From: Chitinophagaceae bacterium UBA4407 | GTDB lineage: Bacteria; Bacteroidota; Bacteroidia; Chitinophagales; Chitinophagaceae | Direction: 5' to 3' | Assembly: GCA_002390845.1 (NCBI GenBank) | Contig: DGQT01000082.1 | Location: 1-45,005 of the forward strand | DNA length: 45,005 nucleotides | Shown here: positions 25,069-34,779 of the stretch, in pieces | Layout of the letters: each line of letters opens with the position of its first letter | Numbering within the stretch: the stretch's first letter is position 1 | Notes under the pieces: model-generated | The model's database searches: none | Told to the model about the DNA's origin: nothing | What the model saw: the letters and a program-made list of their open reading frames with translations, nothing else | Translations under genes and position numbers: made by a program

Positions 25069-28000
25069 TTATTTAATGATCATTACCGGAAAATCATTTC
25101 CAAAACCATAGCTCGCAGGATACTGTGGAGCACCTTTGTATTTTTGCGAAAGTTCAGGCACCTGCATTTCCAGATAAGCTTTTAGTTCGTTGATGGTAAT
25201 TTGTTTGTCGCCATTTGCTGCACCACCGAGTAAACCCTGTAACAAAGCATAAGTAAACACCCCATGACCAAGCTGCGAAAACTCGGTTGCAAACTGTTCG
25301 CTGCCGCTTGCAGTTAACCAATGTGTACCGGTACTTCGTGCCAGTTGCGCAATGGCTTTTTCTTCTGCAGCACCACGCATGGCAACAGCATCCAATGCAC
25401 CCGCACTCTGGCAGGCATCGAGTATATACAATTGTTTTTGAGCGGGTATTTTTGTGGAGAATTCCTGTAGTTCTTTTGCAGAAATCCCTTTCTGTGCCAA
25501 TGCATCTTCGGCGCCGTAGAGTTGTGTTACATCGTAAGGAACAATGTAAAATTCCTTCTTGCCGTCATCGCTCATTACACCGTGGCCCGCATAGTAAAAA
25601 ACAAAAATATCCTGTGGCTTTGCTTCAGTAACAATTTTGTTGAAAGTGCTTTCAATATTGGCTTTCATGGCTTCGGCATCTGTAATAAAATACACTTTTG
25701 TTTTATTGAAAATACTGCCAGTGTTTTGTTCCATTTCTTCTTTAAAAGAAGTAGCATCAGCCTTTGCATAATTTAAATTATACTTCGGGTTTTTATAATT
25801 GTTTATGCCGATCACCAGCAGGTGCAGGGTAATATCATTAGCCGTAATTGGAACCTGGTCGTTTTTCGCAGCAACATAATTTACATCTGTTTCATCGGGC
25901 TTGCTTTCGGTACGTTGTTTATTTAAAGCGATGGCTTTAAAACTATTAATGCCCGGCGTAAGTTTTATGATAAATGTTTTTGTTAAGCTCTTTTCATTTT
26001 TTTCATCTTCCACTACTAAGTTCCTGTTACTGCTGTTTATGAGTTTGCCATTCAGGTAAAGCCTTATTTCATCAATAGAATTTTCGATACATTCTGCGGT
26101 TACTTTTACAGAAATGGTTTCATTTGTCCAGTTGAGTTGTGCCACATCATCACCTACTACTAAATTGCGGGCTACATCAAAAACCATTTTCACTTTTGGC
26201 GGTGCTGCCAGTTTGGTGATGTCCACGTCAGGAGCGGGCATTACGCCGTTTTGTAAAATATTTACCAGCAGGTTGGGTGTATAAAATTTTTCATACAGGT
26301 TATCCATCGGTATGGTTTGAAAACCCTGTGCATAGTATAATTTTTTTATGGCGTTTGCTGATCCGTCAAACCTGCCATCGGCGGTTGTAAAAACCCATTC
26401 ATTATCTTCCAGCAAAAAGAATTCGCCACTTAATTTTCCATCAATGCCCCATAGTTTAAAACGTTTATCCCCGGAACCACTGATGAAGATATTTTCGTTC
26501 AAAAATTCAATCCCTGTAACGGAGCCGATATGTGCATTTTTTAAATGCAGTTGTTGTGTACTGGTAGGTACATCATAAACAATTATATCGCTACCCGAAA
26601 CGTCAGCTGCAGCCATCTTCTTTCCACTGCCGGAAAATGCAGGCTTTACCATCCTGTATTCGGGATTTGAAGAAAAAGCACCGGGAGAATATTTTATTGT
26701 TTTAAGTAGTTTCCCGTCTGTATCTATAAGGCGTACAGTTTCCTTCCCGCCTATTGCAATGGTATTGCCATCTTTGGTATTTGCGATGTCGCCAATAAGT
26801 GCCGGGTCTGCTATTTTTTTTGTAACCCATGTATTCATTTCTAAACGCTCAAGATCGCCATCGTAGTAAAAAATATATTTACCATCTGCGCTGAATTTAC
26901 CAAGGGTGGATAATTTAACAGGCTGGCTGAGTACCAGTTTTCCATTAGCAGTTTTAAATACAGATAACCCGTTGTAGTCGTATAAAAAATAATCCCCATC
27001 CGGTGAAATATCGCAGGCAAAACCATTGCTGCCTGAATTGATTTTTGTAAGTGATCTGCCGGTTTTTGTTTCTATAATTTCAATGGACCGCTGGTATTTG
27101 GCGATCATCAGTTTTTCGCCGTTTTCGGAAAGCGCTAATTTTATTACATGATCTTCCTTTTCTTTTTCTCCAATTGTATTAATGAGTTTTCCGTACTTCA
27201 AATCCCAGATGGCAACCTGCGAATTAGAGGTGGTTATTGCGAGCCACCGTTTATCTGTTGAAACCGCCATAAAGCTTCCCTGGTATCTTATACTTTTACC
27301 TCCTATATTTTTTTCTATTTGTCCATCCTCTAAACCTGCACGTGCCACTTCGCCCGACTGCATAAAAAAATAAACATCATTGCCCTGTGCTGTAACATTG
27401 TTGAATACAGGCTCTTTATACGAAGGGTTATTATACACGGAAGGATGTTTGTAAAAAGCCGCATTCTGCCATGCTTTTCTGCCATCTTTTATTTGCCTTA
27501 CTTCCAGACCCGATGCAGTTGCCAGCAATACTTTTCCGTCATCTGTAATATACATGACGCGGTTAGTACCTGCATTATATTCAAAAGATATTTTGCCTGT
27601 TTTGGGATCAATTAACTGAGCTGTAAAAACATCTTTTGCGTTTTCATTCTGTCCCGATAAAATACAGCGCAATGCTTTACTGTCAGGTGTAAATCCCATA
27701 CGCTCAATCAATGTATTGCGTATGCCATTTTCTATTGTTAGAGAGCGTTGCGGATTTATTTTCCCCAACAGAACCGATTTCCATGTAATGGTTGCGCTCA
27801 GGTTCCATATATCTAATTTACGTTCGCCGCCATGCCATTTTTGAACTGCCAGAAACTTTCCATCCGGCGATACAGCAACGCGGTCATAATCCTTCAGTGC
27901 AACTTTATTTAATGGTGTACTCCAATTTTTTTTATTAAACAGTAGTAGCCCGTTCATAGTACTTGCACAAAAATTATCATTATCAAGAAAGCTGCCATAA

Positions 28001-28368
28001 TAAAAATCGCCGTAGTACATGCTGGCAATTGATTTCGCCTGGCCCAGTATTGCAGAAGTTGAGGCATCGTACACGGTAGCGGTAGTGCCAAGCAACACAA
28101 ATAATTTACCATTGGGCGATAACAGCATATCCGTTGCCGTGCCGCTGCCTTCATAAGTATGCAGTTCCATGCCGTTGATTGCATCAAAACATTTTGCTTC
28201 GTGGCTTTCTGTAAGCGTGTATAATATTTTACCATCTGGCGAAACAAGCATCTTGCTTACCGGTGAATTATTGAACCCCGTTGGTATCACCAGTTTGGGT
28301 GCCTGGGCATGCAATAAACCTGTTAACAGCAACAATGCCGCTAATAAAATAACCGTTTGCTTCATCAT
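25069..28368 (-). CDS. Exported WD40-repeat caspase-family protein, subgroup A
   Basis: 1099 residues from ATG 28368; the second Met (28365) also fits, and an upstream frame to 28437 is not supported. The signal peptide ends LLHA then Q at about residue 21, and the mature start is APKLVIPTGF, without the usual GH. Propeller blades occupy about 25-690 (for example GSGDKRFKLWGIDGKLSGEF), then TADGRFD, YEKFYTPNL and the Ig-like domain. The caspase domain starts at about 848 with His929 and Cys986 in LDACQSAGALD. Compared with the four genes to its right it keeps a YDVTQLYGAEDALAQKG loop shared only with the 6339 gene, which is of identical length. Probably periplasmic or surface-facing. Promoter not recognised. 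Confidence 0.92.
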   Translation of the reverse strand: MMKQTVILLAALLLLTGLLHAQAPKLVIPTGFNNSPVSKMLVSPDGKILYTLTESHEAKCFDAINGMELHTYEGSGTATDMLLSPNGKLFVLLGTTATVYDASTSAILGQAKSIASMYYGDFYYGSFLDNDNFCASTMNGLLLFNKKNWSTPLNKVALKDYDRVAVSPDGKFLAVQKWHGGERKLDIWNLSATITWKSVLLGKINPQRSLTIENGIRNTLIERMGFTPDSKALRCILSGQNENAKDVFTAQLIDPKTGKISFEYNAGTNRVMYITDDGKVLLATASGLEVRQIKDGRKAWQNAAFYKHPSVYNNPSYKEPVFNNVTAQGNDVYFFMQSGEVARAGLEDGQIEKNIGGKSIRYQGSFMAVSTDKRWLAITTSNSQVAIWDLKYGKLINTIGEKEKEDHVIKLALSENGEKLMIAKYQRSIEIIETKTGRSLTKINSGSNGFACDISPDGDYFLYDYNGLSVFKTANGKLVLSQPVKLSTLGKFSADGKYIFYYDGDLERLEMNTWVTKKIADPALIGDIANTKDGNTIAIGGKETVRLIDTDGKLLKTIKYSPGAFSSNPEYRMVKPAFSGSGKKMAAADVSGSDIIVYDVPTSTQQLHLKNAHIGSVTGIEFLNENIFISGSGDKRFKLWGIDGKLSGEFFLLEDNEWVFTTADGRFDGSANAIKKLYYAQGFQTIPMDNLYEKFYTPNLLVNILQNGVMPAPDVDITKLAAPPKVKMVFDVARNLVVGDDVAQLNWTNETISVKVTAECIENSIDEIRLYLNGKLINSSNRNLVVEDEKNEKSLTKTFIIKLTPGINSFKAIALNKQRTESKPDETDVNYVAAKNDQVPITANDITLHLLVIGINNYKNPKYNLNYAKADATSFKEEMEQNTGSIFNKTKVYFITDAEAMKANIESTFNKIVTEAKPQDIFVFYYAGHGVMSDDGKKEFYIVPYDVTQLYGAEDALAQKGISAKELQEFSTKIPAQKQLYILDACQSAGALDAVAMRGAAEEKAIAQLARSTGTHWLTASGSEQFATEFSQLGHGVFTYALLQGLLGGAANGDKQITINELKAYLEMQVPELSQKYKGAPQYPASYGFGNDFPVMIIK

Positions 28369-28494
28369 TGTGTGTATGTTTTTTCGGGAATAAGATATTG
28401 CAGATGTATTGGATTTCTTTGTGCCCGGCATATGCAATACTAATCATCTTTTGCTACCCCCGGAGATTTGTATTTGCAGCAAGCAAGGAAATAA

Positions 28495-28703
28495 TTTTTT
28501 GGGGGCAAACTGACAGCTGCTAGTGAACTTCCGTTGCGTCGCACTCTTGTTCGTTTGTCAAGAAATGTGCAAGGTGCAGCAGCGATTATTATATTCTAAC
28601 CTGTTGCATGTTCATGTTCCTTAATTCGCGTTGCTGCTCATTGTTCCGAACGTATAAGTGAGTGACACAACAAGTGATCACTAAAGAACTAAAGTTTGGT
28701 CAA
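28495..28703. repeat. Intergenic palindrome, full length (copy n)
   Basis: Left end ttttttgggggcaaac, left arm gttgcgtcgcactcttgttc (28533-28552), interior gtcaagaaatgtgcaaggtg, right arm gtataagtgagtgacacaac (28652-28671), outer end agtttggtcaataat. Between the start of one caspase gene and the stop of the next, both on the minus strand. Confidence 0.88.
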
Positions 28704-28707
28704 TAAT

Positions 28708-28738
28708 TTTCTTACCTCCATTTAGGGGATGGGGCTTA
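28708..28738 (-). other. Conserved 3' flank of a caspase gene
   Basis: TTTCTTAC (28708-28715), then cctcca and ggggatgggg before the stop codon at 28739. On the minus strand this reads as a C-rich run followed by ggagg, a possible weak stem. Spacing octamer-to-stop is 24 nt. Confidence 0.45.
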
Positions 28739-31700
28739 CTATTTTATCACCTCCACCGGAAAATCATTGCCAAAACCATAACTCGCAGGGTATTGCGGTG
28801 TGCCATGATATTTTTGCATCAATGCAGGAACGGTTTGCTGTAAATAATTTTTAAGATCATTAACTGTGATCATGTTTTTGCTGCTGGCTGCACCTTTCAA
28901 TGCTTCCAATAACACATACGTAAATGCGCCATGCCCAAGTGATGAAAATTCATTGGCGAATTGCTGCGCACCACTCGCTGCAATCCAGTGCGTACCTGTA
29001 CTTCGGGCTACAACCGCAATACTTTTTTGCTGATTAGCGTCGGAGGTAAGCATGGTTTGAAATGCCCCTGCACTCTGGCAGGCATCCAGAATAAAAAGTT
29101 GTTTTTGTGCGGGAATATCTATGGCATACTCCTGTAATAATTTTGCCGGAATGCCTTTATTTTCTAATTCGGCCTGCACATTTTTAAGATCGCTTACATC
29201 GGTGGGTACTAAATAAAACTCATTGTTCTTGCCAATTACGCCGTGGCCTGCATAGTAAAAAACAAAGACATCTTCGGGCTTTGCATTTTGCTTAACTGAT
29301 GCTAATGCATTTTCAATTCCTTTTCTGCTTGCATCATTGTCGGTAACGAAATAAGTTTTTACATTGGTGATAATACTCTTCGCATCTTTCTCCACTTCCT
29401 CTTTAAAAGATGTAGCATCGGCCAGTGCATAATTTAAACTCATGCTTTTGTTTTGATAGGCATTGATACCTACAACTACTAAATGAAGTGTGGCGTTTTT
29501 GTCAACGGGAATAATAGGTGCGCCTGCTGTATTGTTGATCACGGGTTGTATATCATTGTTGCTGGTATTGGCTTCCTTGTAAACAACCGTAATTTCATCG
29601 GCCTTACTTTCTGTACGCTGTGAGTTTAGCGCAATAGCCCGGAATGTATTTGCTCCCGGTTGTAAATTAACAGTATATTTTTTTGTTGCCGTGTTTGCTT
29701 TATCATCGTCTGCAACAATTAAATTTCTTGTGGTAAGTGTTACCACTTTACCGTTATGGAATAAGCGAATTTCATCCACTGCATCATCGGATGCATTGGC
29801 TGTAATGCTGATTTCTGCTGCGCCTGTAGTATTCTCATAAGTGGGCATATCATCATCCACTTCTAAATTTCTTTGTGCTGAAGCATAAGTCATTTTTACA
29901 TTCGGCCTTATTTTTATGCTGCCAATATCGGGTACAGAATCAAAAGTTTCACCTGCGATCAATCGTGAAATTAATTTTGGTGTATAATACTGCTCATACA
30001 ATGCTTCCAGAGGTAATACATCTTTTCCTTTTGTATAATACAGGGTTTGCAATGCCCCGGGAGAAGCATCGAACCTGCCATCAGGTGTAACGAATACCCA
30101 ATCATTACTGTCTTCAAAAGTGATGAGTGTACCCAGTTCTTTTTGTTTGCCAATATCCCAGATGCGGGTAGAATTGTCCTGAGATGCAGAGACCAGAAAA
30201 TTACTGTTGGCTAAAAATGAAAGTTCAGCGGGAATATAACTATGACCTTTTAATACAGCAAGGCTTTTATTGTTTACCATATCCCAAACCTGGATGTAGT
30301 TGTTGTCAGCTATGAAATTATAATCAACACTGGTGAAGGCCAGTTTCTTTAAATCGTTACTGATGTTGGCCGCATAAATTCTCTGGAATGGAAGTGTTTT
30401 TTCCGAAACGCTGCTGCCTGTTAATGCATCCACTGTAACTAAAGCAGGTTGGTCTTTCCTTACCATAAAAACCTGCTTATCGCTATTGATGAATTTAAAA
30501 CAACAGGCGGTAACGGATTTCTCCCATAATATATTTCCTGTAGCAATATCATAGCACAACACCGAACCTTTGCCGTTACTGTTTTCTTTTATAGAATACG
30601 TGACCAGCTTTTTCCCATCGCTTGAAATACTTTCAATTTTATAATTGTTACCGAACCATAAGGCATAGTCACCGGTTTTAAATTTATTGATGAGTTTTTT
30701 ACTGGCAACATCAAAAACCAATGCATTACTTCCATCAAGGGCTACCAACCATTTTCCATTATCAGAAAAAGCCATTTCGTGCGGGTCAATATTTTCGTCG
30801 AGGCCAATGGTTTCCGGCATTTCCTGCATGGTTTCGGTATTAAAGAAATGCAGCGTGTGCTGGTATAAATAAGCCCCCAGTTTACCATCTTTTGATATAG
30901 CACTTTTAGAAAAACTATTGTTGATATGAATTCCCTTTGAAGTAAAATTTGTTTTTCCAAAACGCAGGTTATTGATGTTCCCGTTTTCGCTGTTCAGCAA
31001 TAATTGAAAACTGCTGTCATTGGCGGCCTGAATGGATTCAGTTACAAATACGGAACTTCCATAGATATGCTTAATGGCCTGGTTTTGCAAACTGTATTCA
31101 AATACTTCAGGCAGGTCGTTACCAATGGTTATATTTTTTCCATCTTTTGAAATAGCTACAGCTTTGTTGAAATTTTTTCCGGTATATTTTAACTGGGCTA
31201 TCGTTTGGTTTGAAGAGTTCAATGTAAAAATGTGCTTCTCGGACGACACCACAAGGTCATTGTTCACTGGGTTAAAAACACAGCGGTTTTTAAGATTGGT
31301 AGATTCATGCAACAGCCAATCAAAGGTGCCGTCATTTTCTTTGCGGAAGTTTAGTACAGCATGCCATTTAGATTGCAGGCTAGCAGCATCTAGCCAATCA
31401 AAATTTACGAGGTAGGTGTCGGTTCCTTTGGTTATGCCAAGCAAGTTTCCTTCGGGAGTAAATGCAATGACTCTTTTATCTGCAGGTATCATTTTTATCA
31501 GTTCTCCGGAATTGCTGTTGAGGAGCGCCGACCCATCTTTATTCATGCAGATCAACAATTGTTTTCCATCGGTACTCAAACTGAGGTTGCTGATATCACT
31601 TTCTTCTTTCACTTTTTTAAAGGTGAAAATAGTTGAGCTGGTACCGGCATTAACATCAGCTACTGCAACAGTTTTTATTTCATCGCCCATGGCCACAAAC

Positions 31701-32086
31701 AAATTGCTGCCATCCTTGCTATACAATACTTTTTCAATCTCATCAAAATGCATTTCTTTTTTTACGGTGAAATCTTCCAGGGAAAAGAAATGAATATTGC
31801 GGTAAGTGGCTATGGCAATAGTTTTGCCGTCGGGTGATGCATCCATGTCAACAACAATAGGTTCTTTGTCACCCCATTTGCAAACAATATTTTTCAACAA
31901 CCTGCCTGAAGACCGTTCCCATACTTTCACCATGTTTTCGCTGGAGGATAAAATAAATTTTCCATCGGTTGTGTACAAAACATTCGTCACTGTTTTTGCA
32001 TGCCCGGTGGGTATAATTAGTTCAGGCGTTTGTGCAATAACCACGCTGGTTATAATGCTGAAGACGATGACTAAGATTTTTTTCAT
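28739..32086 (-). CDS. Exported WD40-repeat caspase-family protein, subgroup B
   Basis: 1115 residues from ATG 32086 (a TTG six bases earlier is less likely). Signal peptide 1-18 (SVVIA then Q), mature start TPELIIPTGHAK. Propeller about 20-700, with blades KMVKVWERSSGRLLKNI-like at the start and DNSTRIWDIGKQKELGTL at the end. Then TPDGRFDASPG, YEQYYTPKL, Ig-like domain about 735-840, and an Asn-rich linker (NTSNNDIQPVINN). The caspase domain runs from about 867 with His948 (AGHGVIGKNNEF) and Cys1003 (LDACQSAGAF). It is the longest of the six. Its 3' coding DNA keeps a 25-bp stretch identical to the gene at 41605 (around the coding for HWIAASGAQQ), so those two may be the closest pair or have exchanged sequence. 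Confidence 0.92.
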   Translation of the reverse strand: MKKILVIVFSIITSVVIAQTPELIIPTGHAKTVTNVLYTTDGKFILSSSENMVKVWERSSGRLLKNIVCKWGDKEPIVVDMDASPDGKTIAIATYRNIHFFSLEDFTVKKEMHFDEIEKVLYSKDGSNLFVAMGDEIKTVAVADVNAGTSSTIFTFKKVKEESDISNLSLSTDGKQLLICMNKDGSALLNSNSGELIKMIPADKRVIAFTPEGNLLGITKGTDTYLVNFDWLDAASLQSKWHAVLNFRKENDGTFDWLLHESTNLKNRCVFNPVNNDLVVSSEKHIFTLNSSNQTIAQLKYTGKNFNKAVAISKDGKNITIGNDLPEVFEYSLQNQAIKHIYGSSVFVTESIQAANDSSFQLLLNSENGNINNLRFGKTNFTSKGIHINNSFSKSAISKDGKLGAYLYQHTLHFFNTETMQEMPETIGLDENIDPHEMAFSDNGKWLVALDGSNALVFDVASKKLINKFKTGDYALWFGNNYKIESISSDGKKLVTYSIKENSNGKGSVLCYDIATGNILWEKSVTACCFKFINSDKQVFMVRKDQPALVTVDALTGSSVSEKTLPFQRIYAANISNDLKKLAFTSVDYNFIADNNYIQVWDMVNNKSLAVLKGHSYIPAELSFLANSNFLVSASQDNSTRIWDIGKQKELGTLITFEDSNDWVFVTPDGRFDASPGALQTLYYTKGKDVLPLEALYEQYYTPKLISRLIAGETFDSVPDIGSIKIRPNVKMTYASAQRNLEVDDDMPTYENTTGAAEISITANASDDAVDEIRLFHNGKVVTLTTRNLIVADDDKANTATKKYTVNLQPGANTFRAIALNSQRTESKADEITVVYKEANTSNNDIQPVINNTAGAPIIPVDKNATLHLVVVGINAYQNKSMSLNYALADATSFKEEVEKDAKSIITNVKTYFVTDNDASRKGIENALASVKQNAKPEDVFVFYYAGHGVIGKNNEFYLVPTDVSDLKNVQAELENKGIPAKLLQEYAIDIPAQKQLFILDACQSAGAFQTMLTSDANQQKSIAVVARSTGTHWIAASGAQQFANEFSSLGHGAFTYVLLEALKGAASSKNMITVNDLKNYLQQTVPALMQKYHGTPQYPASYGFGNDFPVEVIK

Positions 32087-32098
32087 ATTCAATATTTT

Positions 32099-32306
32099 TA
32101 TTGGCCAAACTTTCTTTTATCTATTATGCTTTTCTTGCGTCGCACTCTTGTACGTTCATCAAGAAATGGGCAAGGTGCAACAGCGTTTGTTTTCTTCTTA
32201 CCTGTTGAAAGTTGAAGTTCCTTACTTCGCATTGTTCAATCATGTTCTCAACGTACAAGTGAGTGACACAACCAGGCTGCTATGAAATACTGTAGCTGGT
32301 TACATA
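32099..32306. repeat. Intergenic palindrome, full length (copy o)
   Basis: Left end attggccaaac, left arm cttgcgtcgcactcttgtac (32134-32153), interior atcaagaaatgggcaaggtg and cttacctgttg, right arm gtacaagtgagtgacacaac (32253-32272), outer end tagctggttacataat. This uninterrupted left arm shows what copy e looked like before its insertions. Confidence 0.88.
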
Positions 32307-32368
32307 ATATTTAGTTTTTATAAGTACTGAAATATTTCACGGTAATGTTTTTTGCATGATTACCGAAA

Positions 32369-34180
32369 TTAATAATCAAGTTCCGAAGCACTGTAAGCCG
32401 TTTGCTGAATACCCAGAAAAGCTGCCCACAAATTGCCGATATTGATATTGCCGCCAGATTCATTTGACGCTTTAACGGTTTCGTCAATTCGCTTGAAATT
32501 ATTGCTGATTATCATAATGGCATCACTTATTTTTTTGATATGGGCTGAATAGGAACTGTTCGCAGCGGCAGAGGATTTTATCTTGCTTTCATTGTTGAGG
32601 ATAAAATTTCTCAGGTCATTGTATTTGTTGTCTACATCTTTTATTATTATGTCTATCTCAGTTAGTGATGGTTGCGGAGACGCATGCAGTTTGGCATTGT
32701 TCGTTTTTGCTGATTCATAGAGTGCCTGCATCCTGCTTTTAAATTCCTTTGCTATGCTTGCAAATGCTTCGTATTGTTTGTTTTTTTCTTCCCCTTTTTT
32801 CTCCAGTTCTGCATCTCTTTTTGCAAAAACGCCCTCCCATTCATCAACAATTTTCTTACTGGCTGCATAACCTTTTTCATCCGGCCTTTTGGTGAGGAAC
32901 ATATAGATGGTTGCAGGGTTTTGCTCCACATCGTGTACTATATCAAAAGCATTGATAGGACCTGTAAAACTTACCCTATAAATTTTAAAACCGTTGATTA
33001 AAAACTCGGTTTTAGATGCATCCGGCAGTTCAACAAATTTGTACGTGTACACTGTGTTTATTTCAATGGCCGCTGCGCCTTCTTTCACTGCCACATATAA
33101 TGTACGGTTTAATTTCTCGTCAAATTCTGCGTTAATAACCGTTTGATTATAACCGGCTGGCTTCATTAATATGGCAGTATCAATTACCATTTTTTCAGCA
33201 GGAAGCATTTTGGTTTTTACAGCAGCCCGCACTGTGGCTAAAGCCTTTATTGCTGATGTAACCGCAGCTACAGAATCATCGTATTCTTTTTTACGTGCAG
33301 CAGTTACCGGCCCGTTGGGATTACTGAACAATAACACCGTAACCGGCATAGTAGCTGTGGAATATGCATAGCGAAGAATGACCTGTACATTTTTGATATT
33401 TCCTGCAAATGATAAATTGTAAGCAACAATATTGTTATCAGTCTTAAGAGAACTATCCAGGTAAATAAAACTTTCGTTGCCCGGGGTTGGTATCGTAGAA
33501 TACGCCAGCAAACTATCTTCCGGAGTAAGGATGTAAAGTGCACAGTCTGCTTTATCGCTTAGTGATTTAGACGCTTGACGGTTTAGGTTGAGTTGCTGAT
33601 TTTTTGCAGGCATGAGCAAAGTATCAAACCTTGTTATTAGTGAAAAGCCTTTTGCTTTTTGTTCTTCTATCAGGCTGGATGCATAAGTTTTGATTTCTGT
33701 GGCTTTGCCTGAATAATTTTCTTTTCGAAATGCTTCATCAGGATGGATGACATATTTTATAGCATTCGTAGCCGCATCATAAACTTCAACACTGTTATTA
33801 TTCAATTTTAGATAAGTACCATTGGGATTTTTCGGGTCGATCCTCGTATCAATCTTATCATACCAGTCGCCTCCATCAGAATAGGTTACATATTGCTCGC
33901 CTGTTTTAAGTTTATACTGGTTGTATTTTTCAAACAGTGTATTCATCAGTTTTCCCGTTGAAACTTCCCAGATGGATGTGTAATCAAAATGCTCAAAGTA
34001 TGGAGGCTGAAAATCAGCTTTGTGATGAATGAGAATATACTTACCATCCTCACTGTCGTAAAAAGCACGGTCAAAATCCCAGCCATTAAAAATATCCTGC
34101 GCTGATGCAGTGGAGCAAAAAAATAACAATAACGGCAGGGCTGCCATTTTTGGTTTGATCATTAATTGAAATGCTTTCAT
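32369..34180 (-). CDS. Exported protein of unknown function within the caspase block
   Basis: 603 residues from ATG 34180; the frame extends to a TTG at 34198 that is less likely. The signal peptide runs to about 27 (CSTASA then Q). Not a recognised family. Residues about 30-160 look like one or two propeller-like blades (SEDGKYILIHHK, TSIWEVSTGKLMNTLF), the same phrase style as in the caspase genes' propellers. The middle (about 190-420) is beta-rich with several VYVAVKEGA/TVLLFSNP strands. Residues about 425-560 are highly charged and helical, probably coiled coil (FAKRDAELEKKGEEKNKQYEAF). There is no caspase or T9SS domain. Its position between caspase genes suggests a partner or regulator, but this is inference. 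Confidence 0.85.
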   Translation of the reverse strand: MKAFQLMIKPKMAALPLLLFFCSTASAQDIFNGWDFDRAFYDSEDGKYILIHHKADFQPPYFEHFDYTSIWEVSTGKLMNTLFEKYNQYKLKTGEQYVTYSDGGDWYDKIDTRIDPKNPNGTYLKLNNNSVEVYDAATNAIKYVIHPDEAFRKENYSGKATEIKTYASSLIEEQKAKGFSLITRFDTLLMPAKNQQLNLNRQASKSLSDKADCALYILTPEDSLLAYSTIPTPGNESFIYLDSSLKTDNNIVAYNLSFAGNIKNVQVILRYAYSTATMPVTVLLFSNPNGPVTAARKKEYDDSVAAVTSAIKALATVRAAVKTKMLPAEKMVIDTAILMKPAGYNQTVINAEFDEKLNRTLYVAVKEGAAAIEINTVYTYKFVELPDASKTEFLINGFKIYRVSFTGPINAFDIVHDVEQNPATIYMFLTKRPDEKGYAASKKIVDEWEGVFAKRDAELEKKGEEKNKQYEAFASIAKEFKSRMQALYESAKTNNAKLHASPQPSLTEIDIIIKDVDNKYNDLRNFILNNESKIKSSAAANSSYSAHIKKISDAIMIISNNFKRIDETVKASNESGGNINIGNLWAAFLGIQQTAYSASELDY

Positions 34181-34235
34181 ACATCTCTGTTTGTGCAATT
34201 AAATGGTTTTGTTTATTACAATCAATAATGTTTTT

Positions 34236-34328
34236 ACGGTTCCTTGCATCGCATTGCTCAATCATATTATAAAGTACAAGTGAGTGACACAACAGGCGAT
34301 CACCAATGAACTAATGCCCGGCACAAAA
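34236..34328. repeat. Intergenic palindrome, right half only (copy p)
   Basis: Starts within the element's interior (ccttgcatcgcattgctcaa), right arm gtacaagtgagtgacacaac (34274-34293), then aggcgatcaccaatgaac and the outer end gcccggcacaaaat. No left arm is present before it. It ends 4 nt before the stop codon of the next gene. Confidence 0.8.
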
Positions 34329-34331
34329 TAA

Positions 34332-34775
34332 TTATTTCAGCGATACAAAATTTTCCATCTGTGTCAGCCATACGCCATCTACTTTACGCCAGAGTGCGGT
34401 GTACAAACCTTCGTAATTATACGACGGATATTTGAGTATGCCTTTTTCAAGGGCAAGGTCTCCTTTTTTGTTGAATGATATTTCCTGTAGCTGTCTTTCA
34501 AAAGTAATTTTTGGGTCTGATTTATACATTTTTTCCCAATCAGACATCACAGCATCTTTGCCAGAAATCAGGCTACCATCGCTGGATATTTCAACATAAT
34601 CGTTCATCCAGTATTTTGCTACACCGGCAATATCCTGTTTGGCAATTGCTGCGTTAGACGCTGTTCTTGCATCGCGGATTGATTGTTCATCTGCCGCTGT
34701 ATTTTTTTGAGCAAAGACATTGTTGATACTGCAAACAAGCAGTAAGAGGAGTGCATATTGTTTCATCGTTTTCAT
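34332..34775 (-). CDS. Exported NTF2-like (DUF4440/SnoaL-type) protein, coupled to a caspase gene
   Basis: 147 residues; ATG at 34775, or an in-frame one at 34766. Signal peptide about 1-22 (CSINNVFA then Q). The mature 120 residues fit one NTF2-like cone: helices DEQSIRDARTASNAAIAKQD, then VAKYWMNDYVEISSDG, LISGKDAVMSDWEKMY and a beta end ALWRKVDGVWLTQMENFVSL. The start codon lies only 4 nt after the caspase stop codon at 34780, so the two are almost certainly one transcript and possibly translationally coupled. In this family the pocket binds small ligands or holds a partner chain. An inhibitor, chaperone or ligand-binding role for the caspase is a reasonable guess without direct evidence. 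Confidence 0.88.
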   Translation of the reverse strand: MKTMKQYALLLLLVCSINNVFAQKNTAADEQSIRDARTASNAAIAKQDIAGVAKYWMNDYVEISSDGSLISGKDAVMSDWEKMYKSDPKITFERQLQEISFNKKGDLALEKGILKYPSYNYEGLYTALWRKVDGVWLTQMENFVSLK

Positions 34776-34779
34776 TGTT

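Noticed and set aside
28365..28437. Upstream extension of the caspase gene at 25069
   Set aside because: The extra residues (MHMPGTKKSNTS) precede a complete signal peptide and would bury it.
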